Shown here piece by piece: positions 36,601-43,539 of a DNA stretch of 64,000 nucleotides. The position numbers and the translations under genes were made by a program. The notes beneath the pieces are model-generated. The model did no database searches, was not told the DNA's origin, and saw only the letters and a list, made by a program, of their open reading frames with translations. Numbering within the stretch: the first letter of the stretch is position 1; every line of letters begins with the position of its first letter. Origin of the DNA: Arthrobacter sp. StoSoilB5 (lineage in GTDB: Bacteria; Actinomycetota; Actinomycetes; Actinomycetales; Micrococcaceae); contig NZ_AP024646.1 in the NCBI RefSeq assembly GCF_019977235.1, positions 2,232,001-2,296,000 of the forward strand, in the 5' to 3' direction.

Positions 36601-37589
36601 TCGCCCTCGTGATCGCTTCCGACGGCGGAGTACCAGCGGTGGGTGCGGAAATAGTCGGTGTACAGCTGCGTGGCCTGCGTCGGGTTCCCGGCCCGGGCCG
36701 GGTTGCTTTGATCAGCGCCTAGCATCATCCCGCGCTCCGAGTGCCAGGTACCCAGCGGCTTGAACAGTGCTTCCTCGGTTAGTTCACCGCGCACCGCGTA
36801 GTAGTCTCCACGCACCTTGGCGTTCTGATCGCCGCCAGTTTCGAACAGGGCGGGCAGATAGTCCAGCAGGTCATACCCCTTGCGACTTCGGAACTCCTCC
36901 GGAAAAGAGGGTGTCCAGGCGTTGGTGGCGGGAAGTTCGTCCTGAAAGCTGCCGGCGATGACATTGCCCAGGAACTGCGGCACTCGTCGCTCGAACTCTC
37001 CGTGGATAAGGTCGATCAGATGGCCGACTGCGGTCTGATTCAGATAGTCGAAGGCCGTCGGAACCGCAACCACAATCCGCACGGACGTACCGTCCTTGGC
37101 CGTAACTTGACCCTCCGCGCCGACATCCAGCCGTTCACCGCTTCTGCCGTATGCGCCGATGAGTTCTTCCACCGCGGCGACGTCGACGTGTCCCTCTCTC
37201 ACCCCAGTCCATCGCGATCGGAGCGTGCGCCCAGTGTCCTCTGGATGTCGGTGGGTGATGGTGCCCTGCACGTTGGCCCCGGAGAATCCAATCTGATCAT
37301 AGAACCAGATCTTCATGTCAAGTTCGAGGGCGAGTTCGCAAGTGAGGATGAAGCGGTCCCACCACTTTTCGCTGAACCAAACCGGGTCATCTGTCTGGGC
37401 GTCCACGATGGGTCCGGCTGGGGCGAGATTGATCACGACGAGGTTGTGGATGCCGCCCTCGGCAAACCGGCGCATCTGCCACTCAAGCCGTTCGCGGGTT
37501 ACTTCACCACCGGACCACCACCACAGTGGTGTAGGGCCATAGGTTCGGGGTGGGTCGGAAAACAGCTGTCGGAGGGCAGACGAGGTCAT
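33621..37589 (-). CDS. Large GH106-like glycoside hydrolase, probable alpha-L-rhamnosidase
   Basis: 1322 residues, no signal peptide. The N-terminus PPRTYGPTPLWWWSGGEVTR, followed by EWQMRRFAEGGIHNLVVINL, is typical of GH106-related enzymes. Later features: KIWFYDQIGFSGANVQG, SFQDELPATNAWTPSFPEEF, VWMESFHSSGWG, and beta-sandwich and galactose-binding-like repeats in the C-terminal half. GH106 enzymes release alpha-L-rhamnose from pectic or gum polysaccharides; other GH families share this layout, so the substrate is inferred. Start at ATG 37589 with AAAGGACA upstream; the frame continues to 37841 without meaningful similarity. It lies 131 bases downstream of the isomerase-like gene, on the same strand, probably in one operon. 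Confidence 0.78.
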   Translation of the reverse strand: MTSSALRQLFSDPPRTYGPTPLWWWSGGEVTRERLEWQMRRFAEGGIHNLVVINLAPAGPIVDAQTDDPVWFSEKWWDRFILTCELALELDMKIWFYDQIGFSGANVQGTITHRHPEDTGRTLRSRWTGVREGHVDVAAVEELIGAYGRSGERLDVGAEGQVTAKDGTSVRIVVAVPTAFDYLNQTAVGHLIDLIHGEFERRVPQFLGNVIAGSFQDELPATNAWTPSFPEEFRSRKGYDLLDYLPALFETGGDQNAKVRGDYYAVRGELTEEALFKPLGTWHSERGMMLGADQSNPARAGNPTQATQLYTDYFRTHRWYSAVGSDHEGDAKIHSSMAHLYGHERVWMESFHSSGWGATLEDTYDWLLPMLRSGANLYNPHASYFGTAAGWFEWAPPSTDWRQPYWKQYPAFSRAVARIASIMSWGTYCAEVAVLHPTATAQAALTLDARIDHYGNGQLSEEFTDANRAQEEYLALCGVNNWFTTRLGALDSSGISFDVIDDDSLQRSSAENGGLSVASQHYQAVIVPSAVVLEEETARRLNDLLHAGGRVLLTGSEPRLAAGFNGDDEAVTALCKNPRIERHPDPASAVGALAGLKGYATSEVPLLVRRDGSDAVALVTAAFPNASTHPLRTYDAPRLWEDYDFDPSRYARTRTVTINGTVTTAEVWNPATGESSAVPVQVLDSTSRIEVPLCGAPAVILTWSEGDEPCTADLEGPPESRTFDVGEGWTGTLVPTMANDWGDFAEPASSSVDDLQLWKMQWSQDGGTTWSPAKVTYGNRVTSFGAVPTADAPEPLAESAVDAVLAGEVELAGPGWDVHEYSASRGLENPGPSTLGNKGLVTEEFIRVASPGPGEIARIRTIVRVPQLGPAELVLGAGAAKRAWWNGREVGTDSGRYLFKAPVEVARELNVLEYELGQDENIHGPALLSGAPPLGSFFTLTAPGTFGSRPEFMSVPPALEPNGRVSYRGRIKLPSQARHATLVVGAATGASVLVDGKTFARQEKVEYYESDWGANPMFFSHDVTALMTAGEHSIEIVADGTDARDVVYVDLAAHHGEKEVSTLVSGSGWTAQTGGVVGATVEHRGHWSELLSAHAARRPHPLPFADWLNGAPDDGEPVIPSQATTDMTPRPQLFRIPMPAGTASAFLPLALPAVAEINGADVKITSGRVSFDPPLQRAADLFITTSPTALLRGGSAWTGPVVADVTPISLAFGDLRNLGLGAWSGGLSYRRIIDVGTQIPAILDLGRVRGSVEVTVNDSVVGQAFCAPFRFDLGVLDGPADVTVTVYNTLAHFLEESTPTSWVFPSQRASGIFGPVTLTVTE

Positions 37590-37720
37590 TGTCGGTGTCC
37601 TTTCAGATGAATATGGCGCTGGAGATGCTCCAACTGTGCGCCAACGAAGCGCAGAGATAGGGCGTCCTGCTGTGTGACCGGGCAGTAACCGGCGGTCCTT
37701 TCGGAGCGAGTCGGGGGTCT

Positions 37721-39166
37721 CTAGACTTGGCGGAATGGCAGCCCCAACAGGTCGGCCGCGGCTTTGAAGTCCTGGGCGCGGTGTCCGACGGAGAGAGCCC
37801 AATGATGGCCAATGCCGGTCTGCGACCAGTTGTCCACCCATTCGCCTGGGTCGATGCCGAAATCCACACGGGATGTGGTGTTGCCGATGGCGAGCAGGGG
37901 ACCAGACTTCACTTCGCCCTCGGAGGCCACAAAGACGTAGGAGCCGTCCCGCTCTTGGCCGATGCCAAACGTCGTCACGGGTCCGTGCATGACGTCAAAT
38001 TCGACACTGACTCCCCAGCCGCGCTTGCCGTGATAAATGCCCAAACCTCGCAGCAGCGGATTGGCGGAGCTCACGGCCAGGTGAGCAGGGCCGTCATGGC
38101 CCATCTCGACAACACCATCCCTGAAATTCAGGGCCTGGATCTCGGTGAAGGAGCCGCCGGCCCCTAGGGCTTCGGAGGCCAACTGGGCAATGGAGGTGCG
38201 CAGCTCATACTCTCCGGCTGCCGGAATGCCCCGGGCGGTCAGAAGGGAAGCGCCAAGGATCATCCCCGCGCCGAGACGTTCATGTTGTTCACCGTCGAGC
38301 CCGCGGTGGTAGTAGGCGAGGGTGTCCAGCTCAAAATCCTCGACGAGACGGTCCAGTCCCACGGAGACCTTCGCGCCCCAAGAGAAATCCTCGTCATTCA
38401 CGGAATCATCAAGAGTGAAGATCGACCGGGCGAGTTCCTTGCGCGCCACGATTTCAGCATCCGTGACCTGGTCTACGCGCACACGTAAGTCATCGAATTC
38501 AAGGACCTCAACGTGCGACCCGAACGTCGTCGATACCGTGGTGAGATCGGTGGATACGTCGAGCATCCCCGGGTACAAGTGGCCCATCAGACCGTGGCGT
38601 GCATGGCGGAGAGATGCCCGGACGTGGGCGGCATTGATCCACGACGCGATACGGCTCCAAGCTTTCTCGTCCTTCAGGTGACCGGTGACAGAACGGAAGG
38701 GGATGCTGGCACGGCGGAAAACGTTGCCAACCTCGGGGACGGGGCACTGCCCGCAGTAAGCAAGCCACATGCCGGTATCGAAGTTTGCATGCTCCATGGC
38801 TTCCGTCGGCTGCAAATCGATGAGTAGCACGGGAGTCTGAGTGCGCTGGGCGATCGGCAGAACCATGGAGGACGTCAGATAGGTGGTCAGGAAAATTACA
38901 ATGAGGTCGAGGTCTGCGCGGCGGAGCTGCTCAGCAGCAGCAGCCGCGTCCTGCGCATTGGAAACGAAGCCCGCATCCAGGACCTCGACATCCATCTCCT
39001 GGAAGCGCTCCACAACATAAGCTGTTGACTCCTTGAGCTGGGGGAGCAGGTCCGGGAATTGAGGCCAATACGCAGCCAGGCCGCCAGCTACAAGGCCAAC
39101 GCGGGTGGAACGCCTCCTTTTGGCTGTGAGAACACTTCGGGTGCGGTTTGCTTCATCATCAAACAT
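37721..39166 (-). CDS. L-fucose/L-arabinose isomerase family protein
   Basis: 481 residues. It starts RVGLVAGGLAAYWPQFPDLL, contains DLDLIVIFLTTYLTSSMVLP, GHLKDEKAWSRIASWINAAH, HGLMGHLYPGMLDVSTDL, and DFSWGAKVSVGLDRLVED, arrangement typical of AraA-like proteins of the FucI/AraA superfamily. These convert aldoses to ketoses using Mn2+; specificity cannot be read, but the neighbouring GH106-like gene makes rhamnose- or fucose-type sugars candidates. ATG 39166 has AGGAAG five bases upstream. Divergent from the LacI-type regulator with a palindrome in between. Confidence 0.8.
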   Translation of the reverse strand: MFDDEANRTRSVLTAKRRRSTRVGLVAGGLAAYWPQFPDLLPQLKESTAYVVERFQEMDVEVLDAGFVSNAQDAAAAAEQLRRADLDLIVIFLTTYLTSSMVLPIAQRTQTPVLLIDLQPTEAMEHANFDTGMWLAYCGQCPVPEVGNVFRRASIPFRSVTGHLKDEKAWSRIASWINAAHVRASLRHARHGLMGHLYPGMLDVSTDLTTVSTTFGSHVEVLEFDDLRVRVDQVTDAEIVARKELARSIFTLDDSVNDEDFSWGAKVSVGLDRLVEDFELDTLAYYHRGLDGEQHERLGAGMILGASLLTARGIPAAGEYELRTSIAQLASEALGAGGSFTEIQALNFRDGVVEMGHDGPAHLAVSSANPLLRGLGIYHGKRGWGVSVEFDVMHGPVTTFGIGQERDGSYVFVASEGEVKSGPLLAIGNTTSRVDFGIDPGEWVDNWSQTGIGHHWALSVGHRAQDFKAAADLLGLPFRQV

Positions 39167-39257
39167 GGAAGCTTCCTCAGACTTGGCGTAGAAACGCAGG
39201 AATCGGGCGCGATACAGCGCTACACGGCGGGAACCGGCCGAATGTAGGTTGTGCGAC

Positions 39258-39273
39258 AATGAATCGATTCATT
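39258..39273. promoter_or_regulatory. 16-bp palindrome AATGAATCGATTCATT, LacI operator candidate
   Basis: Perfect palindrome with the central CG typical of LacI/PurR operators, located between the divergent isomerase-like and LacI genes. Its inner 12 bp recurs at 18126. Confidence 0.65.
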
Positions 39274-39374
39274 GATACGTATAAATCTATGTTTCCGAAT
39301 TCTAAGTGTCAAGAGTCCAGAGACTGGAGCCATCCAAACCCTCGGACGGGGCGATAATATCTAATACGTATCAA
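39272..39374. repeat. Inverted pair TTGATACGTAT / ATACGTATCAA
   Basis: TTGATACGTAT occurs at 39272-39282 and its reverse complement at 39364-39374, in front of the lacI start. A similar TACGTATCAGG lies at 40513-40523 after the gene. They may be a second class of regulator site. Confidence 0.4.
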
Positions 39375-39446
39375 GTTCGGACTGCGTACCATCTCCGCAG
39401 TCATTCAGCAGTTCCGCTCCCGCGCCCATCCCGAAGGAGAAGGAGA

Positions 39447-40478
39447 TTGCCCCAGAGAAGCCGGTTTGTAGTCGGCCAAATGGAAATCGCCAGGGTGGCT
39501 GGCGTGTCGTCGGCCACCGTATCCAACACGCTTAACAAGCCGCATCTGGTCGCCGATTCCACCCGCAAGAAAGTTCTGGCAGCAATGAGCCGCCTTGATT
39601 TCGTGCCCAACGAGGCAGCTGCGTCGCTGCGCCGGGGCACCAACCGGCTGCTGGGTCTGGTCGTCCCTGACATTACCAATCCTTTTTACGCCGCCATCGC
39701 CGCGGGTGTCACTTCGGAGGCAGACCAGCGCGGGTACGGCGTGGTGCTTTGTAACAGCCAGGACGATCCAGCACACGAACTTAAGCAGTTGCAGATGTTG
39801 GGGCAGCTCCGCACTGCAGGGGCTCTTGTAGTCCCGGTAACGGCTGACTATTCCCGGCTGAATAGACTGCGGGAGCTCGGCGTACGGCTGCTCCTGATCG
39901 ACCGATCAGCGGCACTCCGGGAAGGCTGCTCAGTATCCATTGATGATGTCCTCGGCGGCCACTTGGCTGTACAGCATCTGCTGGCGACAAGGGGACCCGA
40001 CCTGGTGCTGGTCAACGGACCAGACTCAATCGCTCAGTGCATCGACCGGCGAAAGGGTGCGCTGGCCGCGTACGCCGAAGCCGGCCTTGAGCCGAAGCGG
40101 CTTCGTGAAATCCACGTTCCGAATATGGACGTCGAGTGGGGCAAGAAGGCAGCCGCCTCGCTTCTCCAAGGGGATGCCCTGCCCGAGGGGGTCTTTGCGA
40201 CGAACGACTTGCTTGCCTTGGGCGTGGTTACAGAGCTGATGTCCGCGGGCCTGCAGGTCCCTCGGAGTGTCGCCGTGATGGGCTATGGGGATCTGCCGGT
40301 TGCCCAAAGTTCCCCGGTGCCGCTGAGTACAGTCGAACAGCCAAAGGCAGAGTTGGGCCGTGCGGCCGTGGAAATGATTCTGCTGGAGATGACCCAGGAC
40401 GGGCCAGCGCATAAACACTCGGCCCGGGTGTTTCAACCCCAGCTGATCGTAAGGGACTCCGCCCCTGCGAGGGCCTGA
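39447..40478 (+). CDS. LacI-family regulator divergent from the isomerase/GH106-like operon
   Basis: 343 residues. The start is TTG at 39447 with AAGGAG seven bases upstream; the frame extends to 39306 without homology. The helix-turn-helix is MEIARVAGVSSATVSNTLNK; the effector domain shows GLVVPDITNPFYAAIAAGV, VFATNDLLALGVVTELMSAG, and AVMGYGDLPVAQSSPVPLST. It probably binds the palindrome at 39258 and represses both directions until a sugar inducer appears (inference). The palindrome near 18126 suggests that it may also control the esterase gene. Confidence 0.85.
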   Translation: MPQRSRFVVGQMEIARVAGVSSATVSNTLNKPHLVADSTRKKVLAAMSRLDFVPNEAAASLRRGTNRLLGLVVPDITNPFYAAIAAGVTSEADQRGYGVVLCNSQDDPAHELKQLQMLGQLRTAGALVVPVTADYSRLNRLRELGVRLLLIDRSAALREGCSVSIDDVLGGHLAVQHLLATRGPDLVLVNGPDSIAQCIDRRKGALAAYAEAGLEPKRLREIHVPNMDVEWGKKAAASLLQGDALPEGVFATNDLLALGVVTELMSAGLQVPRSVAVMGYGDLPVAQSSPVPLSTVEQPKAELGRAAVEMILLEMTQDGPAHKHSARVFQPQLIVRDSAPARA

Positions 40479-40593
40479 ATGTCACGCGCAAACGCCTTTC
40501 ACGATGATTGCCTACGTATCAGGCTGAAACGGTACCAGGGGCTCACGGCAAGTCCGTTAATCGCGTGGGGGGAGAGAACCAGGAATCCAGTAA

Positions 40594-40719
40594 TCATGCG
40601 GCGAACCGGTCCTTCGCCGCTTGCTCGGACGGGGCCGTGTACACCGGTTTGAGGGCCTTGACGACGCCGTCGCGAAAGCTGTTGCGGATCAGGTGCAGGA
40701 TGCACTGCTGCAACACCAT
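40594..40719 (-). pseudogene. Internal fragment of an IS256-family transposase
   Basis: The 41-residue reading VLQQCILHLIRNSFRDGVVK, then LKPVYTAPSEQAAKDRFA, matches the C-I-V-H-L-I-R-N-S-F and P-V-Y-T-A-P-T-E segments of IS256 transposases. The rest of the element is absent. Confidence 0.75.
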
Positions 40720-40899
40720 TGGCTTCCACGTGTAGAACAGAAATCCGTAGGGTCAGTGAATCGTCCTTGGGGGCCGTGATGTTGCTGAGATACCGGATGC
40801 CTGCAGCAACTGCTCCTGCCCGAATGCCGACCCCGTAATCCCGTGGACGCGAATGTCTTCGACGCCAGCAGGCAGGCGGGTCCAGGGCCAGCGTGTTCG

Positions 40900-41960
40900 C
40901 GGCCGAGGAGCGGGGCTGCTGGCGGCGGCCTATGAGATCAGTTTGGCGTGGTGGCCGCCCTGGAGAGCGGCGAGCTGGAGCAGGAGACGATGTTGAAGGC
41001 CAGGCGGCGATGTTTGGTGCAGGCCTGGTTCGCGGGGAAATCGAAAAATTGTAGCTTGCCATGCCGGTGTTCCTCAGGGTCCTGATCCGGTTCTCGCACC
41101 GGGCGCGCGGTGCCGGGCGTCCAGGAAGGGACCGTGCCAGCGTGGTGAGTTGGTAAGGAACGCGGTGATCCGGTGCCCGTCGGCATCGAGCAGGGTCGGT
41201 TGCGCGCCGGGGTGCAGCGGCTCGGCGCGCAGGAACAGCTTCGTTCCCGTCGGGTAATCGCTCAGCGGGATGACCACGGTGGCGTTGGTGACCCACGCGT
41301 CGTTCCGGTCGTTCCCGGACTGGTCCAGGGCCGGCTGCCAGTACTCTTCGTCGGTGATCCAGTCGATCATGTGGGCTTTGACGAACGGCAGGGTGTAGCT
41401 GGTGGCGAACCGCACTTCGAGGGTGCGCAGGTGCCAGAGGAATTTCCGTGAGGCCCTGCGCCGTCGGTGCGGGCCAGCAACTTCTCCCTTGCCAGGGCCC
41501 CGGTTCCGTAATAGAAACTCTGGGGCACTTGGGCGGTGGCGGTGTGGAAGACGCGGATGTGGTCCTCAGCGCTGTTCGCGCCGGACGTTGCCTGACCGCA
41601 GCACCGCGGCGAGGATTTCCCCGGACCCGGACCCGGACCCGGACCCGGACCCGGACCCGGACCCGGACCCGGACCCGTTGCCGGTGCCGTAATCGACGCT
41701 GGCGATGAAGCGTGCGAATCCGTAGCCGCTTTGTAGGTGCCGGCGACGTTTTCCTTATCAGAGTGTGAGGTAACCGGCGTCGCGTCGATGTCGATGATGA
41801 GCGGGTCCGCGACTGTCGCGGTCAGGGCAGGCTCCGGTTCCCGGCGGCGTCCCAGGCCCGGGTGCGCAGTTCCCGGGTGAGGGTTTCAAAGCCGTAGTGA
41901 ACACCTCCTCCGCGGTGTCAGCGCCCGGCATCCACGTTACGCACGACGTTCCCAACCTGT
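40900..41960 (-). pseudogene. Decayed IS1380-family transposase
   Basis: The best-preserved frame (41415-41074) reads MRFATSYTLPFVKAHMIDWI, PLSDYPTGTKLFLRAEPLHP and LLDADGHRITAFLTNSPRWH. Upstream frames give ATPVTSHSDKENVAGTYK and DYGTGN; downstream RARCENRIRTLRNTGM. At least three frameshifts separate them. A GGACCC repeat lies in the middle. Terminal repeats were not found. Confidence 0.7.
41623..41676. repeat. Nine tandem copies of GGACCC
   Basis: 54 bases of exact hexanucleotide repeat inside the IS1380 remnant; on the minus strand it codes for alternating Gly-Ser after TGN. Confidence 0.95.
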
Positions 41961-42109
41961 CCTCTCTATTAGCGGTCTCTCCGGCACCTACCGGGCCCCG
42001 GTGACAACACCCCCCGGATCATTGACGACTGGGGGCGGCAATCATGCCGGGCCGGCAGGCCAGCACACCCTCATCCTGCAACAGGAACGGGCTACGAAAA
42101 ACGTAACGG

Positions 42110-42196
42110 GGGAGCCCAGCCTGGGAATCGGGCGTGGGCAAACCGTCTGGAGTGAACACGGATCCCACTCGTCGAGGTGCCTTGCTCTATGGCCCG
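42110..42196 (-). pseudogene. N-terminal trace of an AraC-type regulator gene
   Basis: On the minus strand CGTGTTCACTCCAGACGG and TTTGCCC (encoding VFTPDGLP) match CGTGTTCAATCCGGATGG and TCTGCCC (VFNPDGLP) near the start of the AraC-type gene at 59609, and the distance from motif C is the same within one base. The rest has decayed. It shows that a divergent AraC/GH99-like pair once existed here. Confidence 0.55.
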
Positions 42197-42222
42197 CCAA
42201 TTTTGACCTATTTTCACCCAAC
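42197..42222 (+). promoter_or_regulatory. Copy C of the shared motif (CCAATTTTGACCTATTTTCA)
   Basis: Minus strand GGGTGAAAATAGGTCAAAATTG; the downstream promoter region up to about 42282 (ATAGCATC, TGACC) also resembles the sequence after copy E at 60546. Confidence 0.55.
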
Positions 42223-42364
42223 AGAGGCCCCTGTAGGTTCGGTTCCATTCACATAGCATCGCATTGTGACCAAAAAAGCTATCGGTCTCGAATGCCCGGT
42301 CTCTACATAAGCAGGGAAAAGATGTTGCATCCGTTTGAGTCAGCGCGGGCTACAAGTTGCTGCC

Positions 42365-42475
42365 TACTAGTTTCCGAACAACTACGCCGACCCCCGGAAC
42401 GAGAAGTGGCACGGCGAGGGATAGGCCGATTGGGAACTCAGGGTTCGAGGGGCACCAGCAGCCCCAAGCTGCGAT
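42365..42475 (+). pseudogene. N-terminal trace of a GH99-like gene
   Basis: The frame reads FPNNYADPRNEKWHGEG, stop, ADWEL, matching YYFPNYHIDPRNEKWHGRGW and TEWELL of the GH99-like protein at 60674. Two in-frame stops interrupt it and about 1 kb of gene is deleted before the epimerase-like gene at 42485. Confidence 0.75.
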
Positions 42476-42484
42476 GAGTTTCTG

Positions 42485-43336
42485 ATGGGCCCGTCTCCAA
42501 CGGAAGGGCCATCGGTGTCTAGAAATTCGGAGATTCGCCCCGGCCTATGCTCGGTGACGTTTCGTTCGCACGCTCCTGCGGACGTTATCCGCTTTGCAGT
42601 CGACGCCCACTTGAAAGCGATTGAGTGGGGCGGTGACATCCACGTGCCAGCCGGCGACGTCGTCTGCGCCAAGGAGGTCAAGGATCGTACAGTCGATGCT
42701 GGACTGGCAGTTGCCTCTTACGGCTCCTACCTCCGCCTTGGCTCTAGCACGCGGTCGGAACAGGAGGCAGTGCTAGAAACAGCCGTGGCCTTGGGAGCAC
42801 CGCGGATACGGGTCTGGGCGGGCACACGAGGCTCGGCCGCCGCGGAGCCTCATCACTGGGCGGGGGTAGTCCACGATGCCAGGGAATTCACCGACACAGC
42901 AGCTTCTGCGGACGTGTTGGTGGGACTTGAGTTCCACGGCGGAACCCTGACTGACCGTGCCGAGTCCACTGCGGCGCTCCTGTCGGAGATCGAACGTGAG
43001 AGAGGGCTGGGAACGTATTGGCAGCCACCCCAGGGAATGCCTGATGTGGAGGCGCTCAGGGGCCTGGACCTGCTGGCCGGGAACGTGCTTGCCGTGCATG
43101 CCTTTTCGTGGTGGCCCACGGACGAGCGGAGACCGCTCGCGGACAGATTTGACTTGTGGTGCGCGGTTCTGGAGCGGATGCACGGGCAGCGCAGCCTCAA
43201 CGATGTCCTGTTCGAATTCGTTCTCGGCGACTCAGCGACCCAGCTAGCTCGCGACGCCGGGACACTGCTTCGCCTGATTGAGGAAGTCTCGCGCGAGGCA
43301 CGCCCTGAACCGCCGGACATTGCGGCAGCACGATAG
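42485..43336 (+). CDS. Sugar phosphate isomerase/epimerase-like TIM-barrel protein, copy 2
   Basis: 283 residues. About 95 percent identical to the copy at 19798; differences cluster in the first 100 residues and the last 10. Same motifs: KAIEWGGDIHVPAGD, GLEFHGGTLTDRAEST and NVLAVHAFSWWP. The start ATG 42485 corresponds to the start of copy 1. No clear ribosome site is present because the upstream GH99-like gene, which probably drove its translation, has been deleted; expression is therefore uncertain. A small dehydrogenase-derived frame and the DUF2264 gene follow. Confidence 0.83.
   Translation: MGPSPTEGPSVSRNSEIRPGLCSVTFRSHAPADVIRFAVDAHLKAIEWGGDIHVPAGDVVCAKEVKDRTVDAGLAVASYGSYLRLGSSTRSEQEAVLETAVALGAPRIRVWAGTRGSAAAEPHHWAGVVHDAREFTDTAASADVLVGLEFHGGTLTDRAESTAALLSEIERERGLGTYWQPPQGMPDVEALRGLDLLAGNVLAVHAFSWWPTDERRPLADRFDLWCAVLERMHGQRSLNDVLFEFVLGDSATQLARDAGTLLRLIEEVSREARPEPPDIAAAR
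42791..43310 (+). repeat. 520-bp block repeated at 20104-20623
   Basis: No mismatch was seen against the other copy in a base-by-base reading. Confidence 0.75.
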
Positions 43337-43431
43337 GCCACCCACTAATCAACGGCAGCGAGCAATCGCTGTGCCAGAATTCCAAAGGAAATAAGGAAAT
43401 AACAATGAACGAAACTTCAAGGGATAAACCA

Positions 43432-43539
43432 ATGAACGCACTCAGGTCGGCGGAAGTCCGAGCCCGTCTTCCCGAGGTTGAGGTGCTCATCATCTCTTGG
43501 CAATGCCCGCAGCGCGAAAGTCTGACGGTTCAGGCATGA
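43432..43539 (+). pseudogene. N-terminal scrap of a 2-hydroxyacid dehydrogenase, now a 35-codon frame before DUF2264
   Basis: The frame MNALRSAEVRARLPEVEVLI then ISWQCPQRES matches DELGSAGVRARLAEVEVLITSWGCP of the dehydrogenase at 61969. Its TGA overlaps the ATG of the DUF2264 gene (ATGA at 43536-43539), so it could act as a translated leader coupled to the DUF2264 gene. Confidence 0.65.

Noticed and set aside
40499..41296. 265-codon minus-strand frame
   Set aside because: It joins out-of-frame parts of IS256 and IS1380 remnants; the true transposase readings lie in other frames.
41623..41676. Possible CRISPR or regulatory array
   Set aside because: Simple hexanucleotide repeat within a transposase remnant.
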